From Phycisphaeraceae bacterium (lineage in GTDB: Bacteria > Planctomycetota > Phycisphaerae > Phycisphaerales > UBA1924): a DNA stretch of 64,000 bases. The position numbers and the translations under genes were made by a program. Of the stretch, positions 43,940-53,914 are shown piece by piece (the stretch's first letter is position 1; each line of letters begins with the position of its first letter). Location of the stretch: contig JACKHE010000005.1 of assembly GCA_020639135.1 (NCBI GenBank), positions 124,001 to 188,000 on the forward strand. The letters are read 5' to 3'. The notes beneath the pieces were generated by a model that saw only the letters and a program-made list of their open reading frames with translations, was not told the origin of the DNA and searched no databases.

Positions 43940-46087
43940 TCAGGGCCTAGCGGATCTGGCGCAACGGAACCCAACCACCGACATCGCCTGGTCTTGCGGC
44001 GCCAGAATCATCATATAGAGCGGGGCGTTGTCGGCTTTGTCTTTCCAACTCCGACCCATGGCGATCTGCTGTCCGGGGAGCTCGATCGCACCGCCGGCGC
44101 TCATCTGGACGAACGGAGTGTCAGTCAGTTCCGCCGCGTTGCCGTAATAATCCAGCCCGCCCTCCGGGGTGATGTCCCTGCCGAACGGGACCTCAGCATT
44201 GACGAGGCTGGCGAGGACTGCGGAGCGAACCTCCGGAGATCGGAGATCCTGCGTCGTCAAGCCCACGATTGAGACCCCGACATTCGCGGGACGCTCGTCC
44301 GTGATGGGCTCGTCCCCCCAGGGGTACAGCCGCCCCTCGGAACCCCTGGCGGCGCGTTCCCATTCAGGCTTGGTCGGCAGCCGCTTGCCCAGCCACTCCG
44401 CGTACGATCGCGCCTCGTCGTACGTCACGCCCACAACAGGAAGCGAGTCAATCGCGATGTCATAGGGATCTGTCCATATCTGCGGTGGGCTGGCGCCGGT
44501 CGCCTCGACGTAGCCACGAAATTCGGCGTTGGTGACCTCGTGCCTGTCGATCCAGTACGCGGCGAGATCGATAGTTCGATGGCCATGAATCGGGTCTTCG
44601 ACGAAAGGGTTGCCTACGGTCGCTTCGCCAGCGGGGATCAGGATCATTCCGCCGGTTGTCGCGGGCGCGGATGCAGGGATCCGAATCGTGGTTGTTTCTC
44701 CCGCCTCGATCCGGCGCGTGAACTCCCGCAGGCCCTCGGGCGTGTCAACGGCGATGCGGTGGAGCCCGGGCTCCAGGCGGAAGGAATGCCTGCCAGATGG
44801 AATCAGCTCGGGGTTCTCGAACATCTGTGTTGCCGGATCGAACGCGCGGTGCTCGATTGCCGAGATCGCGCTCACGGGGGCGATGGTGACGAGCGCAGTC
44901 GTCGGCGGCGCGGTGAAGGCCCGCAGCGAGACCAGGCTGGAGGCGGCGATCAGGAGCGTGGCGGTGGCGGTCGTAACAACCGGGCGGCGTCGGGCCGCCC
45001 ACACGCCCCTGCGGGCGAGCGAGGCGCGTCTCGCCGCAATTGGCTGTCCTCGGAGGAACCGGTCGAGGTCCCCGGCGAACTCGCCGGCGCTCTGGTACCT
45101 GCGGGCTGGCTCCCATTCCAGCGCCTTTTGGCAGATCGCGGCTAGGTCCGCGGCGTGGGGCACCGTGTTCTTCCTGGAGAGGACGCCTAGCTGGGGATTG
45201 GCGGGCTGGCGCGGATCACCGTTCTTCGCCGAGACGCACCAGCGCCGACCCGTGGCGCACTCGTAGAGCACCGCTCCGAGCGAGTACACGTCGGATCTGG
45301 CGTCGAGCGGCGATGCGATCAGGCCCTCCTGCTCGGGGCTCATGTAGCCGCTCGTGCCCGGGACCTCGTGCGTCATTGTCAGGTCATGGCTGTGCTCGAC
45401 TTTCGCGATCCCGAAGTCGCACAGGTGCGCCTTTCCGTTGGTGTCGATGAGGATGTTCGAAGGCTTCACATCACGGTGGATCACACCGTTGCGGTGCGCG
45501 TAGTCGAGCGCCTGCGCGATGGAGTGAACCGCACCCAGCGCGGCGTTGATCCGCCGGAGGTCGGGAGCGCCGGTGTAATCGATGCATCCCAGCGCCAGGG
45601 CGAGAGTCTCGCCCTCGATGTAGGCCGAGGCGATGTAGTGCGTCTTCTCCCACCGTCCGAAGCGGTGGACCGGGACGATGTGCGGGTGGTCCAGCTTCGA
45701 GACCGTCTGCGCTTCACGTCGGAACCGCTCGACGCCCGACCCCGATGCCGTGAGGACGGCAGGGAGCACCTTGATCGCGACCATGCGGTGGAGCTCGGTG
45801 TCCTCGGCGAGGTACACCAGGCCCATCCCGCCCGAGCCGATCTTGCGGATGATCTCGAACCCGTCGAAGGGCGCCGCTCCCTGGGACGCGAGATTCGGGA
45901 ATGTCTCGAGGAACGATTGATCCAGCAACGGGCAGGGGCGCGATTGGGCGCGAAGCAGCCCGAGCACCTCACGCTGCGCATGCTCCCGCAGTTCCGAGGA
46001 GCTCAGCTCCGGTTCCCAGGTCGATTCCGGGGCCTCACAGAGCCGCTGGAACCATGCCACGATTTGTTCGTTCTCTTGTCGATCCAT
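43940..46087 (-). CDS. Ser/Thr protein kinase fused to a formylglycine-generating-enzyme-like (SUMF1) domain
   Basis: 715 aa from ATG 46087; ATG 46117 and 46177 are alternatives. Kinase domain: GSGGMGLVYLAED (P-loop), VAIKVLPAV (Lys), VIHRDVKPSNILI (catalytic loop), LCDFGIAKVE (DFG), SPEQEGLI. A transmembrane helix follows near residue 370 (TTATATLLIAASSLVSLRAF) with a short PEGA-like linker, then a SUMF1-type domain (IPAGEATVGNPFVEDPIHGH, AYWIDRHEVTNAEFRGYV, GVTYDEARSYAEWLGKRLPT, GFRCARSARP). The last part is outside the membrane. Typical planctomycete signal protein, encoded just after an ECF sigma factor. Confidence 0.93.
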   Translation of the reverse strand: MDRQENEQIVAWFQRLCEAPESTWEPELSSSELREHAQREVLGLLRAQSRPCPLLDQSFLETFPNLASQGAAPFDGFEIIRKIGSGGMGLVYLAEDTELHRMVAIKVLPAVLTASGSGVERFRREAQTVSKLDHPHIVPVHRFGRWEKTHYIASAYIEGETLALALGCIDYTGAPDLRRINAALGAVHSIAQALDYAHRNGVIHRDVKPSNILIDTNGKAHLCDFGIAKVEHSHDLTMTHEVPGTSGYMSPEQEGLIASPLDARSDVYSLGAVLYECATGRRWCVSAKNGDPRQPANPQLGVLSRKNTVPHAADLAAICQKALEWEPARRYQSAGEFAGDLDRFLRGQPIAARRASLARRGVWAARRRPVVTTATATLLIAASSLVSLRAFTAPPTTALVTIAPVSAISAIEHRAFDPATQMFENPELIPSGRHSFRLEPGLHRIAVDTPEGLREFTRRIEAGETTTIRIPASAPATTGGMILIPAGEATVGNPFVEDPIHGHRTIDLAAYWIDRHEVTNAEFRGYVEATGASPPQIWTDPYDIAIDSLPVVGVTYDEARSYAEWLGKRLPTKPEWERAARGSEGRLYPWGDEPITDERPANVGVSIVGLTTQDLRSPEVRSAVLASLVNAEVPFGRDITPEGGLDYYGNAAELTDTPFVQMSAGGAIELPGQQIAMGRSWKDKADNAPLYMMILAPQDQAMSVVGFRCARSARP

Positions 46088-46160
46088 GCCCGTTCTGCCT
46101 TGAATCGGTCTCGACATCGACCTGCCGTAATCCCCGACCGGATTCCGGCGGCCGCGCGCA

Positions 46161-46736
46161 TCACGGAACCCATTCATCGGCGAGTTTTTTCTTGAGCCAC
46201 GCCGATGCGAAGTCCCAGTCGCGTTGGACGGTGTTGCGGGAGATCCCCATCGCCTGGGCGATCTGGTCGTTCGACAAGCCGACATAATACCGGAGCTCGA
46301 CCACCTCGGCCTGCCTCGGGTGCAGCCCCGCGAGCTGCTCGATGGCCTCGGTCACGAAGATCGCTTGCTCTGACTCCTCGATCGGGATGAGCTCCTCTCG
46401 CAGCGGGATCTCGCGGCCCTGCCCGCCACGTTTTTGAGCCAGGTTGTACCTGGCCCGATCAACGATGACGTTTCGCATCGCGCGGCTCGCGGCGCGGAAG
46501 AAGTGCCGCCGGTTCTCCCAGGATGGCGGCTCGTTGCCGAAGAGCTTCAGGAACGCCTCGTTGACCAGCGCCGTCGGCTGGAGCATGTCCCACGGCGGGA
46601 TTGTCCGCATCCGGATCGAGGCCATCCGCTTGAGGTCGTGGTACACCAACTCCACGAGCTGCTCGACGGCGCCGGGTGTCCGGAGTTCGATCTCCCGGAG
46701 CAGTTTTGTGACCTCATTGGGGCGGATCTCGGTCAT
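46161..46736 (-). CDS. ECF-type RNA polymerase sigma factor
   Basis: 191 aa from ATG 46736. Region 2: VYHDLKRMASIRMRTIPPWD, then LQPTALVNEAFLKLFG and HFFRAASRAMRNVIVDRARY. Region 4: LHPRQAEVVELRYYVGLSND, QIAQAMGISRNTVQRDWDFA. This is the planctomycete ECF class paired with Ser/Thr kinases. The next gene on the strand is the kinase, so phosphorylation-coupled control is plausible. Divergent from the XRE regulator, with a gap of about 200 bp. Confidence 0.92.
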   Translation of the reverse strand: MTEIRPNEVTKLLREIELRTPGAVEQLVELVYHDLKRMASIRMRTIPPWDMLQPTALVNEAFLKLFGNEPPSWENRRHFFRAASRAMRNVIVDRARYNLAQKRGGQGREIPLREELIPIEESEQAIFVTEAIEQLAGLHPRQAEVVELRYYVGLSNDQIAQAMGISRNTVQRDWDFASAWLKKKLADEWVP

Positions 46737-46934
46737 CACTAGCGATGATTTTAGTGATTCCGTGGGGTTTGGGAAGGGGGAAATCCGGTTGAGGTGTCGG
46801 CGGCGTTCCATGACTTGAGGCCGTGAACAGGGGTGGCTCGGATACGGGAGGACCGATCACGGCGACGTCGGAACGTGAGCCTCCTCGCGCCGCCGGGCAG
46901 CGTGAGCTGTCCGGGGGCTTTGCGGTCGAGATCT

Positions 46935-47441
46935 ATGACTGATCCCTCATCAGAACAACCCGCCGGTGTCGTGGTCGAACACAAGCAGCCGCCGGTCCGC
47001 CAGAGTTTCGCCGAGGGGTTCGCGACAAGGGTGATCGAGGCAGCGGGCGGGTCGAGCAGGCGGAAGATCGCATCTCTGATCGCGGACCACTTCCAGACCA
47101 GCGCCGAGACTGTCCGGCGGTACCTCAACGGCGATACCCCCAGCGCGGAGTTCATTCTGGCGATCTGCGAGGCGACCGGGACACGCGCCGACTGGCTCCT
47201 CTTTGGCAGAGGGGAGCGGACCCCGTCTCACGAATACACGCGGGTGCTCCGCGAAGCGGATGCGATCGAACTCGTCGAGGAACTCCTGCGGCGCGTCCGC
47301 GAAAAACGAATCGAGCCGGCGGGTGGGGAACCGGATGCGTTCCAGCTGGACAACGCGATCGAGATGTTATTCCAGGACAACGAAAAACCGGTCGATCGGG
47401 GTTCCGCCGGGGAAGTAATGGACCACGCCGCCGATGACTGA
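46935..47441 (+). CDS. XRE-like DNA-binding protein
   Basis: 168 aa from ATG 46935. RKIASLIADHFQTSAETVRR and YLNGDTPSAEFILAICEATG give a helix-turn-helix like phage repressors. The C-terminal half is charged helix (AIELVEELLRRVREKRIEPA), perhaps for dimerisation. Divergent from the sigma factor gene, so it could regulate that promoter. Confidence 0.75.
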   Translation: MTDPSSEQPAGVVVEHKQPPVRQSFAEGFATRVIEAAGGSSRRKIASLIADHFQTSAETVRRYLNGDTPSAEFILAICEATGTRADWLLFGRGERTPSHEYTRVLREADAIELVEELLRRVREKRIEPAGGEPDAFQLDNAIEMLFQDNEKPVDRGSAGEVMDHAADD

Positions 47442-47734
47442 CGGTCTTTCTGTGCGGACGAGCTTTCAAGAATCCTACGGCGTCGTGTTCATAGGCCCCT
47501 TGGCCTCCGATCGTCCGGTGAGAAACGCGCTAGGTGTAGTTGACGACGCGTGGCGCCGGGACGCCGGTGGAATCCCCTGGTTGCTCGTGGCTTGGGAGTT
47601 TTCTGGGATCAGCTGGGGCCGGGGGCTGCGGTTTTTTCGGTTTGTAGGTGGTGGGCCCTGTTCTGCGCGCACCCCGGCGCCGGCGGGCTCGGTGTTGTGG
47701 TTCTTGTTTTTGCGGGGTGGGGAAGGGTGATCTC

Positions 47735-48472
47735 ATGAAGAAGACTCTGCTGTTCGGGCTGCTCCTGCTGGGTGTCACGGCGTGCGTCGCGGGCGGCTGC
47801 GCTTCGAGCAAGCTGCCGGTGTCTGGCGCGTACCGCTCCAGGGATATCGGGAGAAAGAATCCGATCGAGCCGGTGGCATTTGAGGATGGTGTGCTCGGGA
47901 TCGCCTACATCCAGGGCGTCACGATCAACCCGGCGGATCGCGATAACTCACTCGAATACGACGCCGAAAAGGTGGAGGCGGCCGCGAACAAGTACGTGCG
48001 GTCCGTGATCGGGGAGAGCGGGTTGCTGCGCATCACGCAGAACGAGGAGCGGGCGACGCTCGCCGTCATCGCGGACGTCACCCAGATCACCTGGCGCAGC
48101 GGGACGCAGGACGACACCGGACTGATCGACATCTTCGACGATACGAAATACGACGAGGAGAACCACCGCAAGGGGAGCTGGATCGAGATCAACATGGAGC
48201 TCACGTTCCTGGAGATCCGGACCGGCGACTTCATCGCCAGCGCTTCAGCGGTCGGCGTGCTGTGTCGTGAGGACGGTGAGTCCGTGCAACGGATCGAGAT
48301 CTCTGGCGGAGGAATCGGAAGGGGCGGCTCCAAGTACATCATGACCCCGGTTGACGGCACCGATGTGCCCACCGCGGTCCAGCTGGCGCTCGTCGGGTCC
48401 ACCGAGCTCTGCCGATCGCAGCTCCTGCGGCATTTCGGCCAGGACGTCGCGTCCGCCCCGACCGGGGATTGA
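47735..48472 (+). CDS. Lipoprotein, 245 aa
   Basis: ATG 47735 behind GGGAAGGG. The signal KKTLLFGLLLLGVTACVAGG ends with a lipobox AGGC at Cys22. The mature part (EAAANKYVRSVIGESGLLRI; RATLAVIADVTQITWRSGTQ; SWIEINMELTFLEIRTGDFI) resembles the periplasmic lipoproteins of the CsgG/TolB-N-like curli-type class. Role unknown. The next gene starts 26 bp downstream. Confidence 0.75.
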   Translation: MKKTLLFGLLLLGVTACVAGGCASSKLPVSGAYRSRDIGRKNPIEPVAFEDGVLGIAYIQGVTINPADRDNSLEYDAEKVEAAANKYVRSVIGESGLLRITQNEERATLAVIADVTQITWRSGTQDDTGLIDIFDDTKYDEENHRKGSWIEINMELTFLEIRTGDFIASASAVGVLCREDGESVQRIEISGGGIGRGGSKYIMTPVDGTDVPTAVQLALVGSTELCRSQLLRHFGQDVASAPTGD

Positions 48473-48498
48473 TCGGTCACGCCGCCACGGATCGTGCC

Positions 48499-50478
48499 AT
48501 GTCCAGCGACAACCCCAGAGTCGAGACCATTGGGCCGATGCGGCCCGCCGGTTTTCCCGCAGGGGAGCCGCCGCCGTCCGCTGATGATTCGGGTCACGGG
48601 GCGAGCGGTGACGCCGGGAAACACAGGGGAGAATCGTGCCCGTTCTGCCGGCACACGATTTCCAAGGCGGTCTTCAAGCGCCTGTGCAACGAGCACAAGA
48701 ACGCCACGGAGAAGGGCATAACCGACGAGGACCGGATGCTCCGGTTCTACTGGTTGATGGAGACGAAGCAGGACATCATCAGGTGGGTCCGGCTGTCAAT
48801 CGTCGGGGTCATCGTCGTCCTGATCCTCGCCGTCGTTTCGGCGTTGCTCCCCGCTTACCTCAGCCTGCTCCGGAGCGACGCGCTCATCGACAATGCGAAC
48901 GGAAAGATCCTCGAAGCCTCCAAGAAGCTCTCCGAACTGGACGGGATCCTCCGATCCGACACCGTCGCGCAGTTGCCGGGATTGCTGGACCGGGCGGCCG
49001 AGGTGGACCGCACGCTGGAGGAGCTCGAATCCAAGCTCGCGGACTCGAGCTCGCGCATCGCGGACCTGAACGAGAGTGCCACAGTCTTCGTGAAGCAGGA
49101 CATCAAGGGCCTCGAAGACCGGCTCCGGCGAGAGATCGCGTCCCTCCGATCCGAATTAGCCTCCGGGCCCTCCGCTGGGGGAGTCTCTGTTGCGGCTCGA
49201 TCGGCGCCAACTCCGGCTCCGGTGCAGCCCGTATCTGGGGACTCCCGCTTGCCGACCACCGTCTTCGACACCCAGGCGACACTCGAATGGATCCTGCCCG
49301 AGGCCTTGGAGGGCGACACTTGTCGCATCGACGTCTGGCTGAGCGACCCGGACGGCGGGGCCGAGCCCCAGCCGTTCTACGCGACCGGGACGCGATTCGA
49401 TCTCAAACGAGCGGATATTGCTGGATTTGCGCCGGGCCGTCTCTGGTGGCGCGTCACCGCGCTCGGCGAAGGCGGCGCGGAATACCGCGGGCCCGTCGCG
49501 TCCTTCGACCTCTACCGCAACGCGCTGGAGCGGATCCTCTCGCGGGGCGAGATCCGTGTCGGGGTGTCCCCGTCCGATGACGGGCTCTTCGTCCACGAGC
49601 AAACTGTCGGCGCGTCGAGCGACTCGACCAACGCGCTCTCGGGCTTCGACATCGAGCTGACGCGTTGGGTCGCGGAAGAGCTCCCCTCCCAACTCCGGCG
49701 CGAGCTGGAGACGAGCCAGGCGCGGGGGGACGACGCGATGCTGGTCGAACGCTTCCTGCGAGAGCACGGCACGATCGGCGTCCGGTACATCCGGCGGGAC
49801 TGGAACGCGCTCTTCGCCGCGCTGCAATCAGCCGAAGTGGATTGCATCGCCTCCGGGATCACCGCGACCGACGCGCGCAGGGAGCGGTTCTCAATGGTGT
49901 TCACGGCGCCGTATTACACCACTGTCCAGTGCGCGATCATCCGCAAGGACCGGGCGCCAACGCACTCCAGCGAGCTCGCGGGCAAACGCTTCGCCATCGT
50001 CAAGGGCACAACAAGCCACGCCGCCGCGAAGCTCTACCGGCCCCAGTCCATCGCCCAGCTCGACCGGACGGACCAGGTGCTCAGCGCTGTGGTGCGGGGG
50101 GAGGCGGAAGTGGGGTTCGCGGACTACACCTTCGCCTGGCAGTCGTTGAAGGCGCTCGGCCTCAGCGGCCGCGTGGAGTTGCTTGCGCTCACACCCGAGA
50201 GCGCTTCCGATCCTGTCGGCGCGGTCGCGTTCGAGGAGCCGTACGCCATGGCCGTTCCCGACGTGGACGCCACGCTCCTGGCGGCGATCAACGGGCTGCT
50301 CCAGAGCGACGCCGGCCACGAGGCGCTCCGCCGCATGCGCGCCCGATCCAACCTCCCGTCCGAGGCGCCCGCCGCGCAGATGCCCGCGTGGTCCGCGGCC
50401 CTCGGGGCCGCCGGCGCCGCTGGGCTCGACGCGGATGCTCCCATCAATACAAGCGCCGCGCCGCGATCGGACCCGTGA
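48499..50478 (+). CDS. Membrane receptor-like protein with extracytoplasmic solute-binding domain
   Basis: 659 aa from ATG 48499; a TTG at 48469 is possible. Near residue 48, CPFCRHTISKAVFKRLCNEH could be a zinc-binding knuckle. One transmembrane helix at about 98-120 (LSIVGVIVVLILAVVSALLP) is followed by coiled coil (ANGKILEASKKLSELDGILR) and a beta-sandwich (TLEWILPEALEGDTCRIDVW). The C-terminus is a bacterial solute-binding protein family 3 domain (GEIRVGVSPSDDGLFVH; LSGFDIELTRWVAEELP; FSMVFTAPYYTTVQCAIIRK; ADYTFAWQSL). Such domains normally bind amino acids. Tethered fusions of this kind are uncommon; it may sense a ligand for cytoplasmic partners. Confidence 0.82.
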   Translation: MSSDNPRVETIGPMRPAGFPAGEPPPSADDSGHGASGDAGKHRGESCPFCRHTISKAVFKRLCNEHKNATEKGITDEDRMLRFYWLMETKQDIIRWVRLSIVGVIVVLILAVVSALLPAYLSLLRSDALIDNANGKILEASKKLSELDGILRSDTVAQLPGLLDRAAEVDRTLEELESKLADSSSRIADLNESATVFVKQDIKGLEDRLRREIASLRSELASGPSAGGVSVAARSAPTPAPVQPVSGDSRLPTTVFDTQATLEWILPEALEGDTCRIDVWLSDPDGGAEPQPFYATGTRFDLKRADIAGFAPGRLWWRVTALGEGGAEYRGPVASFDLYRNALERILSRGEIRVGVSPSDDGLFVHEQTVGASSDSTNALSGFDIELTRWVAEELPSQLRRELETSQARGDDAMLVERFLREHGTIGVRYIRRDWNALFAALQSAEVDCIASGITATDARRERFSMVFTAPYYTTVQCAIIRKDRAPTHSSELAGKRFAIVKGTTSHAAAKLYRPQSIAQLDRTDQVLSAVVRGEAEVGFADYTFAWQSLKALGLSGRVELLALTPESASDPVGAVAFEEPYAMAVPDVDATLLAAINGLLQSDAGHEALRRMRARSNLPSEAPAAQMPAWSAALGAAGAAGLDADAPINTSAAPRSDP

Positions 50479-50545
50479 TGCGTCCCGACTCCCCGGCGCT
50501 GGACCCGTCCATCACCCCGTGATCCGTTGAAGGAGCTCGCCCGGC

Positions 50546-51808
50546 ATGCCATATCCCACACGAAATCGGAGCAGATCCGGATTCAACACGATCGCCACCC
50601 TGTTGTGCGCCGTGGCGTGGCTGTGCAGCGCGTCCCGCTCGCCCGCGGACGTGATCACGATCTGCACGTTCAACGTCTACAAGCTCGGCGCCGTCGATCC
50701 CAAGTACGAAGATCTGGAGTTCGGGGACGGCGAGGAGATCCCGCAGCGAATCCTCAATCTTGCCGACGTGCTCACGGTCGATCGGTTCGATCTCATCTGC
50801 CTGCAAGAGGTCTACGCCGGCGCCCGAGGCGAGGCGGTCATCGACGACCTCGTCCAGGCCCTCGACACCCGCCACGGCCTTCGGTACCGGTCACTGCTCT
50901 CGGAGCACATCGGACGCGGGCTGATGCCAGAGGCCATCGCGTTCCTCTACGACCCGGCCGTGGTGCGGCCGCTGCCCGTGGGTTCGGCGGGGCAGAAGAC
51001 GGAGAACATCCCCATCCCAGGCCGGGACCTCGTCAAGACCGCCTGGGTCGCCGGTGACTTCGACTTCACGCTGGTTGCGGCGCACCTCGCCTGGGGGGAT
51101 GAGGACGACCGGGACGCGGGGTACCGGCAGATCCGGGAGATCCTCACGGACCCGGCTTCGTTCTCGGGGGACCCGGACGTGCTGGTGCTGGGCGACTTCA
51201 ACCGCTTCGGCAAGGGCTTCAGCTCGGTGGACTTCCTCGACCACCACCCGGGCGAGTTCTTCGTGCCCAACATCCAGTTCTTCGACCCGGCGGTGCACGA
51301 GCGGAAAACCGTGACCAAGTCGTCGATCACCGGCAAGGGCGTGCCTGACGACGACCCCCAGCTGCTCTCGACGACGGTGGCGCCGAACCGCTACGTCTAC
51401 GACATGGTTCTCTTCACGCCGGACGCGGCCGAGGAGTACACCGCGGGCTCGGCTCCCGGCTCGCTCGGCGTCGACTTCGGGATCGTCTACTTCGATGAGC
51501 CGGGCAGGTTCGGGCACCAGCCGGGCGCAGACAGCCTCGGCCACAACGAGCTCAAGGAAGCGTACTCCGATCACCGGCCGCTCTTCATTCGTTTTTTCAC
51601 CGACACGGGCAACGCCGACGGTGAGACGCCGACAGTTGCAGCGACCACCGAGTTCGTCGGCACGCAGTCCGGGACCCGGTTCCACCTTCCCGGCTGCCGG
51701 ACGATCCGAAACAGCGTCATCACCGAGCGCTGGGCGACGGCCGAGGACGCCCTGGCCGACCGCAGGGCGTGCGGCGTCTGCAAGCCGCTGCAGAACTCCG
51801 GCCTGTAA
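50546..51808 (+). CDS. Exported endonuclease/exonuclease/phosphatase-family protein with Ada-like C-terminal motif
   Basis: 420 aa. Signal peptide FNTIATLLCAVAWLCSASRS. EEP-fold motifs: ITICTFNVYKL, DLICLQEVYAG, VAAHLAWGDEDDRD, VLVLGDFNRFG, and SDHRPLFIRF near the end of the domain. The tail has RFHLPGCRTIRNSV and ADRRACGVCKP, matching the Ada-like metal-binding motif (HxxxC...CxxC) found at the C-terminus of some secreted nucleases. Predicted secreted nuclease or phosphodiesterase, a plausible type II client. Confidence 0.88.
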   Translation: MPYPTRNRSRSGFNTIATLLCAVAWLCSASRSPADVITICTFNVYKLGAVDPKYEDLEFGDGEEIPQRILNLADVLTVDRFDLICLQEVYAGARGEAVIDDLVQALDTRHGLRYRSLLSEHIGRGLMPEAIAFLYDPAVVRPLPVGSAGQKTENIPIPGRDLVKTAWVAGDFDFTLVAAHLAWGDEDDRDAGYRQIREILTDPASFSGDPDVLVLGDFNRFGKGFSSVDFLDHHPGEFFVPNIQFFDPAVHERKTVTKSSITGKGVPDDDPQLLSTTVAPNRYVYDMVLFTPDAAEEYTAGSAPGSLGVDFGIVYFDEPGRFGHQPGADSLGHNELKEAYSDHRPLFIRFFTDTGNADGETPTVAATTEFVGTQSGTRFHLPGCRTIRNSVITERWATAEDALADRRACGVCKPLQNSGL

Positions 51809-51862
51809 CCGAAACCGACGCGCGATCGTCAGCGCACGGAAGCCCAGGGAGACCCACCGCTG

Positions 51863-52939
51863 GTGAAGAACATCGTGATCTGCTGCGACGGGACGTCCAA
51901 CGCCCCGCACACGGGCCGGACGAACGTGATGAAGCTCTGGCTGATGCTGGAGCGAGACCCGAGCCAGGTCGTGTATTACGACCCGGGCGTGGGCGTGCTC
52001 GACAGCCCGTCCCGCCTGACGCGTGTGGGGCGATGGATCAACCGCACGGCCGACCTCGCCGCGGGGAGCGGGCTCGGGCAGAACGTCATCGAGGCGTACC
52101 TCTACCTGGCGCGCGTCTGGGCGCCCGGAGACCGGGTGTACCTCTTCGGGTTCAGCCGCGGCGCGTACACCGTACGGGCGCTGGCGGGGATGCTCCGGTT
52201 CGTCGGGCTCGCCGACCCGGACGTCCCCAACTTCGTCCCGTACCTCTGGCACGTCTACTCCAACACCGGCGGCGTCCCGGCCAGGTTCAAGCGGCGCATC
52301 CGCACCGCCTCGCAACTCAAGACCTTCAACCGGAAGCCGCGGGTCACGCTCCTCGGCGTCTGGGACACCGTGAGTTCCTGGGGGTGGTACTTCGATTTCA
52401 AGACGCTGCCCAACACCGCCAAGTGCCCGAACGTCGACCACATCCGCCACGCGGTGGCCATCAACGAGCGCCGGGCCGCGTTCGCGGAGAACCTCTTCGA
52501 CCCCGGAAAGAACCGCGATCTGCAGGAGGTGTGGTTCGCGGGCACGCACTGCGATGTGGGGGGCGGGCACCCCGAGCCCGAGAGCGGCCTCTCGAAGATC
52601 CCGCTCGTCTGGATGATCGACGAGGCCGTGTCGCTCGGGCTCCGCGTCGATCCGGTGATGCGGAACAAGCTCCTCGGCGGCGCCAACAGGAAGGGCCGGA
52701 CACAGTACAGCGCGCCGGACGCGCTGGCGCCGTTGCACCGCTCGATGAGAGGGCTCTGGCCCCTCCTGGAGTTCCTGCCCCACCGCGTCTGGATCGGCAG
52801 CGTCGGAGAACGCGTCTGGCGCCTGCATTGTTTCAGACGACGGAAGTTCAGGGCCGAGGGCTCGGCCGTGCACCTGAGCGTCGGAGCGCGTCGACGGGGG
52901 CTCGGGTACTCGGCGCCGGACATCGCAACTCGTCTTTGA
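51863..52939 (+). CDS. DUF2235-family alpha/beta hydrolase-like protein
   Basis: 358 aa from GTG 51863 behind CCAGGGAGA. VICCDGTSNAPHTGRTNVMK at the start, VVYYDPGVGVL, VYLFGFSRGAYTVRALAGML with the GFSRG nucleophile elbow, VTLLGVWDTVSSWG, and WFAGTHCDVGGGHPEPE are all DUF2235 blocks. The family includes phospholipase-like effectors of type VI secretion, but no T6SS genes are in this window. Cytosolic by sequence. Confidence 0.88.
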   Translation: MKNIVICCDGTSNAPHTGRTNVMKLWLMLERDPSQVVYYDPGVGVLDSPSRLTRVGRWINRTADLAAGSGLGQNVIEAYLYLARVWAPGDRVYLFGFSRGAYTVRALAGMLRFVGLADPDVPNFVPYLWHVYSNTGGVPARFKRRIRTASQLKTFNRKPRVTLLGVWDTVSSWGWYFDFKTLPNTAKCPNVDHIRHAVAINERRAAFAENLFDPGKNRDLQEVWFAGTHCDVGGGHPEPESGLSKIPLVWMIDEAVSLGLRVDPVMRNKLLGGANRKGRTQYSAPDALAPLHRSMRGLWPLLEFLPHRVWIGSVGERVWRLHCFRRRKFRAEGSAVHLSVGARRRGLGYSAPDIATRL

Positions 52940-53317
52940 TTCGACCCGCCGACCAGTAATTGCCTGATTGTATATTTGAGGTCAGAGGAAGGGTGCGCGT
53001 GCAAGCGACTATTGAGAAGCTCACCTTGATGAATCGTTCCGATGACATGGTCCGAGAGTGCCCGGAAACTGTAAAAGACATGAGCGAGTTCTATCAGTGA
53101 AGATAGGTCGGCCGATCAATCAAATCCTTCATTGCCAACTGGCCGAGATCGGGCAACTCCACTCACACCAGATCAAGAAACTCCGGTGGGTGGTCCGAGG
53201 ACTCGATTGGAGTTTGAGCCGACATCGGGGCGTCATGTCGAGATAAGAAAGTCCGAAGTGAATCGATGGTTGAGCAAGTTCTATCTCCCTGTACATCACT
53301 GTTGCGAACTTTCAAAA
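52940..53317. other. Gene-free stretch
   Basis: About 380 bp between the convergent DUF2235 gene and the T2SS operon's last gene. Only two tiny frames; no T-run terminator noticed. Confidence 0.45.
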
Positions 53318-53914
53318 TCACGGCTCCAGTTTCGTCTTCCATAACCGTGCCCATTCTCGCCACTCCGTATCGCCACGCATCGCGATGTCGTCGAGCATCG
53401 AGAGGGTCGTTTCGTCTATGCGTCCGCTCCGGATCTGCAGCCGGGTCTTGCCCTCGATCGCCGGCAGGTGCCCATCGAAGACGGCCAGGGCGGCGTCGTA
53501 CGCGGAGATCGCTTCGTCGAAGCGACCGGCGCGTTCGAGGGTCATCGCGAGGTTGACGCGCGGCGCCGGGTGACCCGGCATGAGCTTCCGGGCCCACTCG
53601 AACTCGTTGGCGGCCTCGTAGAGCTCGCCTCGGTCGAGCAGGATGACGCCGAGGTTGTTGTGGGCGGGGCCGTGGTAGAGGTCGGCGGCGAGGCACTCGC
53701 GCAGGAGCCGCTCCGCCTCTTCGCGCTCGTCGGGATCGAGGCGGCGCACCCGGGCGTACAGCTCTCTCGCCAGGACCGGGTCTCGCTGGATCGTTGAATC
53801 GAACGAGGAATACGGGCTCCGCGTGCTGTTCGCGCACCCGGCGATGCCCGCGGCGAGCGCGACTGCAGTTGAAAGGAGCATCATGGCGGTTCGGATCTCG
53901 AATCGTCGCTTCAT
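53318..53914 (-). CDS. TPR lipoprotein at the end of the T2SS operon
   Basis: 198 aa. Lipoprotein signal (MLLSTAVALAAGIAGC with Cys27). TPR helices: EEAERLLRECLAADLYHGPA, HNNLGVILLDRGELYEAANE, LAMTLERAGRFDEAISAYDA. It overlaps the gspM stop by 4 nt. It may act as the pilotin/assembly factor of the secretin, an inference from position and TPR content. Confidence 0.85.
   Translation of the reverse strand: MKRRFEIRTAMMLLSTAVALAAGIAGCANSTRSPYSSFDSTIQRDPVLARELYARVRRLDPDEREEAERLLRECLAADLYHGPAHNNLGVILLDRGELYEAANEFEWARKLMPGHPAPRVNLAMTLERAGRFDEAISAYDAALAVFDGHLPAIEGKTRLQIRSGRIDETTLSMLDDIAMRGDTEWREWARLWKTKLEP

Noticed and set aside
50891..52873. 660-codon frame on the - strand
   Set aside because: Antisense to the EEP-family and DUF2235 genes, both of which show clear family motifs; composition is shadow-like.
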